A stretch of 64,000 bases of DNA from contig JASWHV010000005.1 in NCBI GenBank assembly GCA_030760725.1, positions 24,437,241 through 24,501,240 of the forward strand. The letters are read 5' to 3'. This stretch comes from Neostapfia colusana. Taxonomy: Eukaryota > Streptophyta > Magnoliopsida > Poales > Poaceae. Position numbers and translations under genes: made by a program. Position 1 is the stretch's first letter. Every line of letters starts with the position of its first letter. Below, in pieces: positions 10,473 through 22,269 of this stretch. The notes under the pieces were generated by a model, which did not search any database, was not told the DNA's origin, and saw only the letters and a list, made by a program, of their open reading frames with translations.

Positions 10473-10945
10473 GTTATGCGGACAATAGGCGAAGAAGATT
10501 GACCTTCGAAGTGGGAGACTTCGTGTATCTTAAGGTATCGCCTATCCCAGGCCAATTACGGTTCAACGTCAAAGGCAAGTTAGCACCTCGCTACATCGGG
10601 CCATTCAAGATTTTGGGCAAGCGAGGAGAAGTAGCCTATCAACTAGAGCTGCCAACGCACCTCTCCGACGTGCACGACATATTTCACGTATCTCAGCTCA
10701 GGAAATGCTTAAGAGTACCGGAAGAACAAGTACCGATAGATGAGCTAGAGCTTCAAGAGGACCTGACCTACGCGAAGCACCCTGTCAAATTTTTGGACGT
10801 GAAGGAAATGGTCACGAGGAACAAAGTGATCCGTTGGTGCAAGGTACAGTGGAGTCGAAACTACATGGGAGCGTGAGGAAGATCTCAAGGCATTGTTCCC
10901 TCATCAATTCTCCACTCTATCGAATCTCGAGGGCGAGATTCAGTT
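10473..10945 (+). pseudogene. Element A integrase C-terminus with chromodomain, resumed after element B
   Basis: Continues the frame broken at 3457: LTFEVGDFVYLKVSP, GPFKIL, then FHVSQLRKCL and a chromodomain with RNKVIRWCKVQW. The chromodomain is cut short in A, where about 20 nt present in copy H are missing near 10858, shifting the ending. In chromoviruses this domain is thought to steer integration toward particular chromatin. The same block ends the polyproteins of D and H, which confirms family membership. Confidence 0.9.
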
Positions 10946-10946
10946 T

Positions 10947-10955
10947 AAGGGGGGG
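10947..10955 (+). other. Element A polypurine tract
   Basis: AAGGGGGGG, six nt before the LTR start; the same spacing is seen in D and H. Confidence 0.9.
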
Positions 10956-11036
10956 TATGTTTGTAACACCCTCAAATTCATTTCCATGCATTGCGTACAT
11001 TTTTCATGTAGAGAAACATTATAAAAGAAGTAGAAA

Positions 11037-11405
11037 TGGACAAAGAACTATAGAAATGGAGAAAGAACCATAGAAATGTAGAAAGAACCATCAAAATGGA
11101 GGAAGGAACCATAGAAATGGAGAAAGAACCATAGAAATGGAGGAAGGAACCATAGAAAAGGAGGAAAAAACACAGAAATGGAGAAGGGAATATAGAAAAG
11201 GAGAATGGGGCATAGAAATGGAGAAGGGCAATGTAGAAATGGAGAAGGGCAATGTAGAAATGGAGAATGGGACATAGAGATGGAGAGGGGAATGTAGAAA
11301 TGGAGAATGGGACATAGAAATGGAGAGGGGAATGTAGAAATGGAGAATGGGACATAGAAATGGAGAGGGGAATGTAGAAATGGAGCAAGTGACATAGAAA
11401 TGGTG
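11037..11405 (+). repeat. LTR minisatellite, about 20-bp unit
   Basis: Tandem degenerate units built on AGAAATGGAGAA followed by a variable 6-8 nt. The same array is in the H LTR (52124-52335) with fewer units, and only a trace remains in the fragment at 32779. Confidence 0.9.
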
Positions 11406-11539
11406 AGGAATGGGAAAATATAGCTGAAATGAGCCATTCCCAAATTTCCAAAAATTTCCCCCAAAATTTCTAAATTCCCCAATTCCCAAAAAGGGGAATT
11501 TTCCCCACATTTTGGAGTAGGACTCTCCCTTTTCCCCTT

Positions 11540-11547
11540 TATAAATA
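11540..11547 (+). promoter_or_regulatory. Element A LTR TATA box
   Basis: TATAAATA, positioned as in the H LTR (52574). Confidence 0.65.
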
Positions 11548-11617
11548 TAACCCCCATCCCCTTGGCTGACCTGTGGGGACCACCCCGTGGTTCACCCACT
11601 CCAGGATCGCATAGGGT

Positions 11618-11638
11618 GGTGCCTTACGATGCGGCACC
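11618..11638 (-). other. Terminal LTR hairpin, C left LTR
   Basis: Stem GGTGCC with GGCACC, loop about 7-9 nt. The closing pair of the 7-bp stem is mismatched in this copy only. Confidence 0.7.
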
Positions 11639-11938
11639 CAACAGCACACCAGAAAAGAATAAAAACAACATACAAACTTTTATTTAATATAAAACAGCGG
11701 AAGTCTTTTACAAAATATAACTATACAGCGGAAGTAATGTACAATAGTAGCCTCTCATCCTAACTATGCAAAAGTGCAGCCGTCCAGCCCGGGGACGCTA
11801 CAAGCTAGCAGCATGAAACCGGAGATCACGGCGGCGTGCAGGGCTCCATCTCGGCCGTGTACCCTGACGGGGGCATCGCCTCATCCTCGGAACCCTCCTC
11901 ATAGCTCTCACCTGCATACAGCTCAAATATTGCAACCG

Positions 11939-11954
11939 TGAGCACAATGGCTCA
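11939..11954 (-). other. TGAGC hairpin, C left LTR
   Basis: Stem TGAGC/GCTCA around a 6-nt loop, 367 nt from the LTR end and 28 nt upstream of exon b. Confidence 0.75.
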
Positions 11955-12784
11955 GCAAGGCTTAACCGTCTGACCTAGGCATGGAACTCTACATGCAGGG
12001 AGGTGTATGATAGGAAAAGGAATTTGCGACAAAGACACGCCTATAAGTTGATCCTTACTTTCAGTTTTATAGCGTCAAATTCATGTGCCTTAGGCAGCCC
12101 TCACATCGGAAGTCCACAATCAAACAAGAAACGCTTTCCTCCGATGTGGTGATGCCCAAAGCGGAAAGTAAACTTAATTAGCTCTACATCTACAGCATAC
12201 ATGGTTTCTAAAACATTAATATATCATCACAGCATATTATCAATCAACTGGCTTACTTCACTTCTTACTACGTCACGAAACAGTGAACAAGCGGTACTCA
12301 AATAACCGCGAGGGACGGTGATTGCAATCAGGAGACACCCGGACAACACGTTGCATACACCCACTTTTCAGAAGCGTGATTCCACACCCCTTCCTACTCT
12401 GTTGTATGCAACCACCTTTCAAAGGCAACCCAAACACCGAACCGGTCCATCCGTAACGGGTAGGAGGTCCCCGCGTGGAGCGTGACTGTGCCCACCGGCA
12501 GATTTACACCTTGCTACCCTCAACCCACTCCTGTTTACGGTTGGGTAAGCCTCGGCACCCAGGTTAACCATTTACATCGGTTTCCTGCTTATGTCAGTAT
12601 GCCATCCGGTACTTTCGATACTTGTTCAGCAGGCCCGCACACGACTCGGTCCTCAATCGACACCAACAGGGCTACGCATGTGAGACCTCCGCTCACTGCT
12701 TCCTATCCCCCCTGCTGGGTCTCATTTTTACCACTCTTAAGCCATTTTCTATTCTGACCAAACCGTGTGATAAACCTTACCTCG

Positions 12785-12805
12785 CGAGTAGATTCCAACT
12801 ACTCG
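12785..12805 (-). other. CGAGTAG hairpin, C left LTR
   Basis: CGAGTAG and CTACTCG separated by a 7-nt loop; the same stem is in C right, G and L. Confidence 0.7.
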
Positions 12806-14282
12806 ACTTCTACCGAGGTCCTAAGCATATTAGCGGGGCCTTGTCTACTCGTCGGCTTTGTAATCTACCCAACCCTTCATAGGATTTAAAAGGTTGTGCA
12901 AGTGGGGTTTCAAACACCTTAACTCTAATGCAAACATTCACCCTAAACATAAGTGATACAAATAAAGAATTTTATAAAAGGTACTTAAGTGCAAACCGGG
13001 GCTTGCCTGGTTGCGAGTTAGATGGGAAGTCAACTTCAGGTGGCAGGATGTCCAAAGGCTCCGGTGCGTCCTCAACTTCGGTCACTAAATGAAATGTAGC
13101 AAAATAGATGTATAAGTATTAAGGATTTATAAGAATTGAACTACTATTCATAGCTATTGCTATTTAGGATCATTAATTGGCTTTGGGAATTTTACAGCGG
13201 ATATTAGGCCCTATAATGATGATTTGAGCCAAATTTGGAGACATGTCATTGCATAATGTAGTCTTTAAAATTCCTACAAGTACAATGCTTATCTGAATTT
13301 CGAGCCCAAATCAGGAGCTTTGATATAGCTAGAAATGGAAGATCTGATTAGGGTAAGTCTCCATGGTTCTAACAAAATTTGTTTCACCGTTTTTGGAGCT
13401 ACCATCAGAGAGATATGAATTTTTGAAGTTTGGACAGGAGTGCTGACAATTTTTGTTTAAATTTGAATTTCGAAATAAAGGCTGAATTTGGGAAGGTAAT
13501 TTGACCTAGAAAATGAACTCCAATGAAGCTAAACATTTTACTGGAGATCGGTAATGTCATGAGCAACTTCCTGGCCAAATTTGAAGAAATTCCATAACAG
13601 AAATATTCTGGACTAAATTCCAAAAGATTTAACTTTGATGAATCTTGGATAAATATCCAGAGATCTTCAGATCAATTTATTTGCATTTCTGCAAAGTACT
13701 GACTTAGAGAAATCCAACAAAATTTGTTTCACAAATTTTGGACATCCCTACAGAGAGTTATGGGGGTATGAAGGTTGAAACCTTTTTCTGGAAATCAATT
13801 CTATGATTTTTAGCTAATTTATTTCATCCTGAGATAACCTACTGATTAAGCCCTCCAAATAAGCTCCAAAAATACTAAAAGTTTTACTGGAGGTCAAACA
13901 CTATGAAAAGGACTAGCTTCCCAAATTTGGGAATATTTCATAAAGAATTGCTCCTGTAATAAATCCCTAAAGGATTTACTAAAAACAATTCTACAGAAAT
14001 TCCTAGGCATTTTCATAGCATGCAATTTGTTCCTATGTAATGTACTCCTCCTAAGGATTCAGACAAAATTTGTCTCACCCTTTTTGGAGCTGTCTACACA
14101 AAGTTATGGATTTTTGAAACTTGACTAGCTCTCTGTTTAAAATCTACACAGAGACTTAATAGGGGGGCCCACTGGTCAGGTCCTTCTTCAACCTCCCGCC
14201 AGAGGCGCGCGTGCACACCAGTTCAAATCGTGGCATGGCTCGTTCTCCCTCATTTCTCGACCAAATTTGCTCCGGTTTCACC

Positions 14283-14489
14283 CTACATGCTCCTGGGAAC
14301 ATGGCGCAGCTGCCGGGCAAGGTTGCCGCGCATCAAAACGGCCGAAAACAGGCCGGCACCGGTGGGGCGGCTCGGGAGCTCGGCATCAACGCGTTCTGGC
14401 GCGTCCGAAGCTTCTCCAGGCGAGCTACCTTGCCCTAAAGCATCACCAATGATCGGGGAACATGGAACGCAGGCTAAAACTTGCAGCAA
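14283..14489 (-). other. Conserved 68-codon sense frame in the C left LTR
   Basis: Starts MLQVLACVPCS and ends RHVPRSM then TAG. The J LTR has a frame of the same length, same ends and about four-fifths identical residues at 45338-45544. It lies downstream of the likely promoter, so it would be a leader uORF. The opposite strand is also open here, so coding is unproven. Confidence 0.4.
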
Positions 14490-15252
14490 ATGGCCGGAAC
14501 ATACGGTTCACCGGAGGACTGACCCATTTTCGCCGCCGCCGGCGATTTCTCGTCGCCCGGGGCGTGCGGTGGACGGTTTGATACGTGCTTTGGCGTGGGA
14601 GGGCTCTAGGATCCCTAGTTTCTGTGGCTTGAATTGTAGAACCGATGATCAACCGCGTTGGACGAATTTCCAGTTTTGGTGTGGGTCGGTTCTTCACGTG
14701 TACCGGCGCCAAAACCTAAATTCCGGCGAGACAGTGATGGGGAAGGGCAAGGGGACTGTGGTAGCATGATCTACACACCTTGGCGCACCTTAGGGAGGTG
14801 CTGGACGTGCAGGAGAGGCGTTGGAGCGGCCAGAACGTGAGGAGCAGTGATGGGCGACGTGCTCTGTGTTCTCCCGGTGAAGAACGGCTCGGGCACTGCG
14901 AGGGGAGCTCGGGGATGAGCTGAGGAGCGGTGGAACACGTTGAGGGGTCGCTGGCGCACCTCCTGGGGCGATCAACCCGTGCTGGGGGTGGCTGGAGGGT
15001 GCTGAACCACGAGCACAGAGAGGAAGCTGTGTTTTCTTCGATGGCACTCAAGCAGCTGAGGCTAAGGAGTCTTCGGTTGAAGGCAGAGAAGAGAAAACTT
15101 CGCTCGTGCTGCTGTGTTGATGACCCACACACTAGCTGCCTTTGGGAGCAAGTCTCTGCAAGCTGCTCGGTGGAAGCAGCGCAGCTCGGTGGCGCACGGT
15201 GAACAGCCGAGGTGAAACACAGAGAGGAAAAAGGAAACTGTGTGGCTGACAT

Positions 15253-15263
15253 GTGGGTCCCAC
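15253..15263 (-). promoter_or_regulatory. TCP-type palindrome, C left LTR
   Basis: GTGGGTCCCAC, matching the GTGGGNCCCAC site bound by class I TCP factors, about 580 nt from the LTR start and followed in element sense by ATGTCA in the other LTR families. Confidence 0.5.
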
Positions 15264-15839
15264 CACCTCAGATTTTTATTCAATTTCCACAGATATTTCT
15301 CCCCCAGCTACTCAACAATTAAGGCTATACTTCATCCCAAAGTTAAGTTTGAATTTGCAGAATTCAAATGGTTTGAATTCTGGTGTAGAATTTGAATGTG
15401 GTTTGATCATTTGAATTTGAAAATAAGTTTGAATTCTCCACTTTGTATTGCCTCAAAAAAAATATAGCAAACCAGTTCCAAAATTTCCAATTTTTGGCAT
15501 GGCTGCTCATTCAAAGATGGAGAACACATTTGTGAAACCCAATTTTCAAACTGAGGGAATTGGAATTTGAAACTGAATTTGAAATTCAGATTAGAGGGCT
15601 CTTCCTTTTAATTCCAAATAAATATTGAAACTCCTCCAAATGAGCTGAAATTTGGAAGGGTGAATATTTGGACTATGAAGATCCAAGCTGTGCATTTAGA
15701 TCCCCATGTTTGGAAGTTTTGGGAAGTCTAAACCCTCACTTTGAACTTACCCCATTATAATTCAAAGTTTTAATTCTCCTCATTTTTCATAAGTGCACAT
15801 GAGCAGAATTTTCTTGCTACCACTTTTGGGGATTTTACA

Positions 15840-15853
15840 TCCCTCCCCCCTTA
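15840..15853 (-). other. Element C polypurine tract
   Basis: In element sense TAAGGGGGGAGGGA, directly before the 3' LTR. Confidence 0.92.
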
Positions 15854-15903
15854 AAAATAATCTCGTCCCGAGATTCCAAAGGAAAAGTAAAGTGGGGAAA
15901 ACC

Positions 15904-16416
15904 TTACCGGGTATATGATGATAGCAAGTCCGGATAATACGCTCGTAGATAATCCTCGCTTTCCCATGTCGCTTCATCAGCGGTATGGTTACTCCACAAG
16001 ACCTTGTAGAACCATAAGGTCCGGTTTCTTGTGGCACGAGTCTTTTCATCGATGATCCGGATTGGATACTCCGTGTACGTGAGGTCCGGTTGAAGAACTT
16101 CTATGTCTTCAGTGTGGATTTCAGCTGAGGGTTTGAGGCATTTCCTCAGCTGAGAGATGTGGAAGACGTTGTGAATGCCTGCGAGCGACGCCGGTAAATC
16201 TAGGCGATAGGCCACGGGTCCGCATTTTTCAATAATGATGAACGGACCAATGAACCGCGGCGCATATTTACCCTTCACTCTGAAACGGTGAACTCCTTTC
16301 ATCGGAGACACACGGACATACACATGGTCCCCGATGTTGAAGTGGAGAGGACGGCGTCTTTTATCCGCATAGCTTTTCTGACGAGATTGAGCAGCCTTGA
16401 GGTTGGCTTGTATCAC
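15904..16416 (-). pseudogene. Element C integrase C-terminus with chromodomain
   Basis: The frame starts inside integrase after a TGA near 16417. It contains the GDHVYVRVSP and GPFIII motifs, FHISQLRKCL, and a chromodomain with TLWFYKVLWSNHT and EATWESEDYL, ending at a natural-looking stop. The chromodomain aromatic residues W, Y and W are present. Upstream codons are in the same frame, so only a nonsense change separates it from the rest of pol. A near-identical copy exists at 26175-26693. Confidence 0.92.
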
Positions 16417-18121
16417 TCACACTCGTTCTTCAGCTTCATTCACCAGTTCAATGCCGTAGATGACTCGCTCGCCGGACTCGCACCAGTTGAGAGGTGTGCG
16501 ACATTTCCGGCCGTAGAGAGCTTCATACGGTGCCATCTTGATGCTAGCTTGATAGCCATTGTTGTAAGAAAACTCCGCCAACGGCAAATGATCGTCCCAA
16601 TTCTTGCCGTGGTGAATGGCACAAGCGCGTAGCATGTCTTCAAGCACTTGATTCACCCGTTCAGTTTGACCATCTGTCTGCGGGTGATACGCGGAGCTTC
16701 GGATCAGTTTGGTCCCCAATGATGCGTGCAGCTGTTCCCAAAACCGAGAGACAAACAGCGCACCGCGATCTGAAATAATGGAGCGGGGAACACCGTGCAA
16801 GCATAAGATTCTTGCAATATAAAGCTCCGCATATTGCTTGGCCACGTAACTGGTATGTACGGGAATGAAATGAGCCGACTTGGTTAGTCGATCGACTATC
16901 ACCCAAATCGAGTCATGTTTGTGAGACGTGAGAGGTAATCCGACTATGAAGTCCATGCTGATATCCTCCCACTTCCACGCCGGAATGTTCAACGGTTGCA
17001 GCTGTCCGGCTTTACGCATATGGTCGGCTTTCACCCGCCGACACGTATCACATTCGGATACGTACTTTGTGATTTCTCTTTTCATCCGCGTCCACCAAAA
17101 CCTTGTTTTCAGATCTTGGTACATCTTGTTGCTGCCCGGATGAATAGAATACTTGGACAAATGAGCTTCGTCCAATATTTTCCTCCGAAGCTTCATGTCG
17201 CGGGGTACCACTATACGGTCTTTAAACCATAGTGTACCGTTATCATCTCTTCGGAAGCATTTCATTTCGCCATTCTTCATCCTTCTCTGAATGTGCGACA
17301 TTCCCACATCTTTCTTCTGCGCTTCCATAATCTCCTCTCGTATTGTAGGGACGAGAGCAAGATTATACAATGCCCCATATGGAACCAAGTACAGACTCGG
17401 CTCCTCCTCTTCAAGTGGGGTGATGGACAGACTGTTGACATGGGATTTGCGGCTTAAGGCATCGGCAACCACGTTTGCCTTCCCGGGATGGTAGTGAATC
17501 TCGATCTCATAGTCTTTGATCAGTTCTAGCCATCTCCGTTGCCGCATATTCCACTCCTTTTGAGTGAATATATATTTCAGACTTTTGTGGTCGGTGTAGA
17601 GGTGCACTAAGTTCCCAAGCAAATAGTGCCTCCACATCTTCAAGGCCAATACCACAGTAGCGAGCTCGAGATCATGAGTCGTATAGTGCTGCTCGTGATT
17701 ACGAAGTTGACGTGAGCCATAGGCGACCACTCTTCCTCCTTGCATCAATACACAGCCAAGCCCGATGCCAGACGCATCACAATATACGTCAAAGGGCTTG
17801 GTTGTATCCGGTTGAGCTAACACCGGAGCTGTTGTAAGATGCTTCACTAATGCTTGGAAAGCTTCTTCACATGCTGAGCTCCAAACATATTTGATCCCCT
17901 TTTTCAACAGTTCAGTCATCGGCTTAGCAAGATTGGAGAAATTTGGTATGAATCTCCGATAATATCCTGCTAACCCGAGGAAACTCCTGACTTCATGGAC
18001 CAATGTGGGGGACTTCCATTTCAGCACTTGTTCAATTTTGCTTGGATCAACTGCAATGCCTTCTGCAGAAATAATGTGACCAAGGAATGGCACTTGGCTG
18101 ATCCAAAACTCGCACTTGCTG
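16417..18121 (-). pseudogene. Element C RT end, RNase H and integrase core
   Basis: A 558-codon frame running through RT connection (GLAGYYRRFIPNF), RNase H (DVYCDASGIGLG, TDHKSL, VVADALSRKS), integrase zinc region (CDTCRRVKADH), and catalytic core. The core motifs are SMDFIVGLP, SIISDRGALF and TDGQTERVN. All three catalytic acidic residues are present. It is cut off from RT by a TAG near 18124 and from the chromodomain by a TGA near 16417. Apart from these nonsense codons the region is intact, in keeping with the young LTRs. Confidence 0.92.
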
Positions 18122-19632
18122 AACTAAGCATAAAGCTTATGGTCTCTTAATCGCTGAAGTACGATATGCAAGTGTTTGGCATGTTCTTCTTCAGTCTTGG
18201 AGTAAACCAAGATGTCGTCTATGAACACCACCACAAACTTGTCCAACTCCGGCATGAACACTGAGTTCATGAGATACATGAAGTGTGCCGGGGCGTTGGT
18301 GAGACCAAAGGACATGACGAGGTATTCATACAACCCATATCTCGTCGAGAAGGCCGTCTTTGGGATATCCTCCGCTCGGATCTTGATTTGATGATATCCG
18401 GAGCGAAGATCCATCTTGGAAAATACAATCGCACCCACAAGTTGATCGAAGAGAATATCGATGCGGGGCAGTGGATATTTATTCTTGATGGTGACGGCGT
18501 TGAGAGGTCGGTAGTCCACACACAACCTCAAGGTTTCATCCTTCTTCTTCACAAACAGCGCCGAGCATCCCCATGGAGAGGAACTCGGTCGAATGAAACC
18601 CTTCTTCATCAAATCGTTGCGCTGCTCCTTTAGTTCAGCCAGCTCATTCGGAGCCATCTTATATGGCCTCCGTGAGATTGGCGTCGTCCCAGGTACGAGT
18701 TCAATCTTGAACTCGACATCTCTTTCGGGTGGCATGCCCGGAAGATCATCCGGAAAGACATCCAGGTATTCACGGACCACACGAATATCCTCCAGTTTCG
18801 TGGCTTCCGTGTTATATGTGGCTGGGGTTTTTTGAACCAAACGGTCAAGAATAAGAACATGTGGTTCATGAAGTGGAGAGTTTAAACGAACCACACGTGG
18901 AATGATGTCAAGAACAGCACCATGGCGATGTAGCCATGACATTCCTAAAATGACATCAAGTTTTTGACTCTCTAACATGATTAGAGAAGTCGGATATAGA
19001 TTCCCACCCAACTGTAATGGTGCTCTATAGACCATTCTATCAGCTGTTATTTTCCCACCCGGAGAACATATCAAATATGAATTATTTGTGGGAATGATAG
19101 GCAGTTGATATTTAATAACATAAGACTGACTTATGAAATTATTGGTGGCACCGGAGTCAAAAAGTATGACTACGGGATGATCCAGGTAAGAGAACGTACC
19201 CGCGAGGACGGGTTCGCCTTCCGGTACGTCTTCGATAGCTAAGTGGTGGACGTTGCCGGGTTTTGGTGCTGGTTTCTTGGGCTGATTGCAGGGATGATTA
19301 GCACCCTGATATGGTGCTGCACCCCTGCCCTGTCGCGGCTCAGGGCAGTCCCTCGAAATGTGCCCGACACAGCCACACGTATAGCACGTGTAAGGTGTCG
19401 GGGTCCCGCCGACTTGAGGACGGAATCCCGGTGCACGCTGTTGAAACTGGGGCGCACACGGGACCATCCTTTGCTGCTGCTGTTGCTGTGGTGGATACGT
19501 CAGTCGAAAGCCCGGCGCATTATATTGCCGACCGCGAAACTGAGGCGGTCGCGCCGGTGGCTGCCATCTCTGACCGGATGGTGAACGATATACCACACGG
19601 TATTTCTGTGGCGTTCCACCACTTTCAGGCAC
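18122..19632 (-). pseudogene. Element C Gag knuckle, protease and reverse transcriptase
   Basis: The frame carries the CCHC knuckle (CYTCGCVGHISRDC), protease active site FDSGATNN and ILGMSWL, then RT with CVDYRPLN, MDLRSGYHQI, VMSFGLTNAP and the catalytic FIDD box, ending at a TAG just after KLYA. The Gln-rich run near 19465-19480 is a CAG/CTG-type repeat. Its join to the upstream Gag frame is a deletion plus frameshift near 19631. RT and protease active sites look intact. Confidence 0.92.
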
Positions 19633-20306
19633 CGGAAGAACGCATTGCGCTTGTTGTCTTCTGTGCCCACAAATCCTGGCACATACTGCGCCAGCCGGTT
19701 GAATAACCTGGAGTACTCATGAGCACTCCTCTCGCCTTGTCGTAGCGCCAGGAACTCCTGGAGCTTCATTTCCATCACACCGGGAGGTATGTGATAGGCG
19801 CGGAACGCCTCCCGGAACTCGGTCCATGTGACGGCATGGCCAGCCGGTAAGGAGGCGGTGTAGTTCGCCCACCAGGTACCGGCTTCTCCTTGAAGCTGTT
19901 GCGCTGCATACAGCGCCTTCTGGTGTTCGGTGCATCGTAGCAGCCCGAACTTCGCCTCCAGAGTGCGGATAAAGCTGTCCGCCTCCAAAGGTTCTTCGGC
20001 CTCCGTGAAGACCGGTGGATGGGTCGCCATGAATTCTGAATATGAACTTTGTTGGGGCTGACGTTGCCCATTGTCTTGGCGTCCTCCCTGATGGGACGCA
20101 TTCTGCTGCACCAACATCCGCAGTAACTCGGTTTGCTCGTCGCGCGAGCCGAGCACTGCAGCGAGAACCTCCGCAAGATTCCTTGGAAGTTCTGGCGGTG
20201 GAGGATGTGGTTGCTGCTGCGTCGTGGTCTGCTCCGGAGGTGGAGACTCATCACCACGAACTTGACTCGGACCTCCCTCCTCTTGCGTTGAACGTGTCCG
20301 CACCAT
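19631..20306 (-). pseudogene. gag: Element C Gag N-terminal and capsid-like part
   Basis: Starts at the ATG at 20306 (MVRTRSTQEEGG), the first Met after a leader of about 1.56 kb. A Pro/Gln-rich N-terminus is followed by the retrotransposon Gag domain with GTWWANY and LRQGERSAHEY. After about residue 225 (NAFFR) the sequence jumps to the knuckle-proximal part in another frame, so roughly the last third of the Gag domain is deleted. The apparent tail to 19500 is out of frame. Confidence 0.88.
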
Positions 20307-21866
20307 TCTGCATTCATACCATTCAAACGATCAGCGCATGTGGGTTTAGCTCATCCAGCCTATACAATAGTAATGCGAGAATGGAATAAACAATGCGCAT
20401 AACAAGCACACATATGGATAAAGTATAAACTTTATGCACCATATACATCCCTGGACCGTGTCATACGATTGAGTTCCAAAGTATTGAACTTTATGGGTTA
20501 AAAGTTCATTTCGACCATCGGGGTCACCACGGGATGTTAAGTGTGTAAGCATGCGTAATTCCTCGCTATTGTATTGCACCCAAACATGTACTAACTCGAA
20601 GTGATATGTCAAATACATAAACCCTTCGACTCTAACTCGCTGTTTTACAACAGCCACTGGACGTCAAACGGTGAAACTAAGTGTTTTGGTTGAAATACAG
20701 AAAATTCCAGAGAGCATTTGGTCTGCCCTGTTTCTGGACAGTACCTACTCATCTGAGATTTTCATCCCTTTCGACGGAGATTTTGTTCTGGAGCTCTACA
20801 GAAAAGATGTAGAGGACTTCTAAACCTTTCCAGAATGGTATCCCACACCTCCATTGGTTCAACCAATCTTAAGTTATGCCCTGTTCAAGTTCAGGAAAAT
20901 TTCTGCCAAAAACAGGGGAGATTGTTCCTAAGCTTTTGAGATTGAACCTATACTCCCAATTGACTCTTAGTTCAATATATGAGTTTACTAACCCCTAAAT
21001 GAATTCCTATACTTCATTGTGATTCTTTTCTTTGAAAATAAACTTTTATGCAGTCGGTACTACGTTTCCTCACCAAAGAAAAATCCTAAACCGGTATTCC
21101 GGCATATACGTGTCACATGGTGGAACTAAAGACGTCACTCACAAACGGTTTCTACACGTCATGCACTAACGTGGTTAATGTACCTGCAGAAGAACATACA
21201 ATAATGGTGCACACAAAGGTTTTTAACATTACAGGCAGTTCCATATCATATTAAAAACATACGGTCCGTATCATTGCCATACGGATCGTCCTTGAGTCAA
21301 GCCACGTCTCAAGGTACATGGTCGTGTTTTCACACCACACGACGGGGAACCCGAGTAGAGCGCGAACGGGTCGTCACGGTTGGGAATTTTTATCAACCCA
21401 ACGGATACCACCTACTGCCTCATGACCGTTGAGGCACGCCGATGGCGAGCGCTGCGTATGGCCCTTTGAACATTGAACGTTCAAGAGTTGCATACTATCG
21501 TGTTGCTTACCACACGATGGGGTATTCTCACTTTTGCCTAAAGCACGCTGGAGATCAGCGTTTTCATATGCTCTCAGAACCATAGAGAGGTCCAGAGACT
21601 CATATTCACTACCGTGCCAAGCCACGGTATATCATTCCATACTATTACTCGTATGGCGAGTTACCGCAATTGAACCGCCTGCGGTGGCGTACCTTACCTC
21701 TTACCTGACGTCGGAGCGTCGTTACAGAATGTATAACACATAAGTTAGCTTTTCCACCTTAGTAACTACTACTATCATAGACCTTATGCGGGCTTAAAGA
21801 CTAATCCTCACTCGACTACTTCTAAGTTTTCAAAATTAGGCTCTTTTCGAGCGTGCTATTCCCAAT
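20307..21866 (-). other. Element C 5' leader
   Basis: About 1.56 kb between primer site and gag. No coding signal. The part nearest the LTR (about 21400-21560) shares a block with the J leader (48820-48930), including GGCAAAAGT and ATACGCAGCGCT, so leader elements are conserved between LTR families. Confidence 0.75.
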
Positions 21867-21881
21867 GCGGCTCTGATACCA
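21867..21881 (-). other. Element C primer binding site (tRNA-iMet)
   Basis: In element sense TGGTATCAGAGCCGC, four nt inside the 5' LTR. Confidence 0.93.
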
Positions 21882-21931
21882 TGACTGTGGGGACCACCCC
21901 GTGGTTCACCCACTCCAGGATCGCATAGGGT

Positions 21932-21952
21932 GGTGCCGTACGATGCGGCACC
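21932..21952 (-). other. Terminal LTR hairpin, C right LTR
   Basis: Perfect 7-bp stem GGTGCCG/CGGCACC (element sense), 7-nt loop, 46 nt from the LTR end. Confidence 0.75.
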
Positions 21953-22253
21953 CAACAGCACACCAGAAAAGAATAAAGAACAACATACAAACTTTTATTT
22001 AATATAAAACAGCGGAAGTCTTTTACAAAATATAACTATACAGCGGAAGTAATGTACAATAGTAGCCTCTCATCCTAACTATACAAAAGTGCAGCCGTCC
22101 AGCCCGGGGACGCTACACGCTAGCAGCATGAAACCGGAGATCACGGCGGCGTGCAGGGCTCCATCTCGGCCGTGTACCCTGACGGGGGCATCGCCTCATC
22201 CTCGGAACCCTCCTCATAGCTCTCACCTGCATACAGCTCAAATATTGCAACCG

Positions 22254-22269
22254 TGAGCACAATGGCTCA
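22254..22269 (-). other. TGAGC hairpin, C right LTR
   Basis: TGAGC/GCTCA stem with 6-nt loop, 368 nt from the LTR end. Confidence 0.75.

Larger units (their letters stand above)
10962..11571 (+). repeat. Element A 3' LTR, first segment (U3 and TATA)
   Basis: Starts TGTAACACCCTC, as do the LTRs of H (52053) and the fragment at 32779. It contains the minisatellite and a TATA box and is then interrupted by the C array. LTR sequence resumes at 26960 and 31735. Confidence 0.9.
11826..13084 (-). other. Candidate LTR mini-gene, C left LTR (exon a 13007-13084, exon b 11826-11911)
   Basis: Exon a (78 nt) follows a T-rich TTTAG acceptor and ends CCAG before GCAAGC, a GC-type donor. Exon b (86 nt) follows GCAG, reads an acidic peptide with SYEEGSEDE and ends CTPP then TGA. 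Exon a starts with 2 nt and leaves 1 nt; exon b starts with 2 nt, so the joint codon is GGT (Gly). No start codon is assigned. Homologous blocks with kept phase exist in G, L, D, H and F. Confidence 0.5.
11572..15839 (-). repeat. Element C 3' LTR (left copy)
   Basis: In element sense starts TGTAAAATCCCC and ends GGTCCCCACA. It contains, in order, the TCP-type palindrome, the small sense frame at 14283-14489, exon a, the CGAGTAG hairpin, the TGAGC hairpin, exon b and the terminal hairpin. Confidence 0.92.

Noticed and set aside
11037..11405. Regular spacing that could suggest a CRISPR array
   Set aside because: Units are contiguous and degenerate without unique spacers, and the context is a plant LTR.
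12482..12882. Open frames on the plus strand repeated at 22789-23195
   Set aside because: They are antisense to the C LTRs and are repeated only because the LTR is; the sequence is the conserved LTR module, not a gene.
14211..14769. Plus-strand frames of 75 and 179 codons, repeated at 24485-25043
   Set aside because: Antisense LTR sequence. The similarity to antisense frames in J and K follows from nucleotide conservation; the sense 68-codon frame is reported instead, with low confidence.
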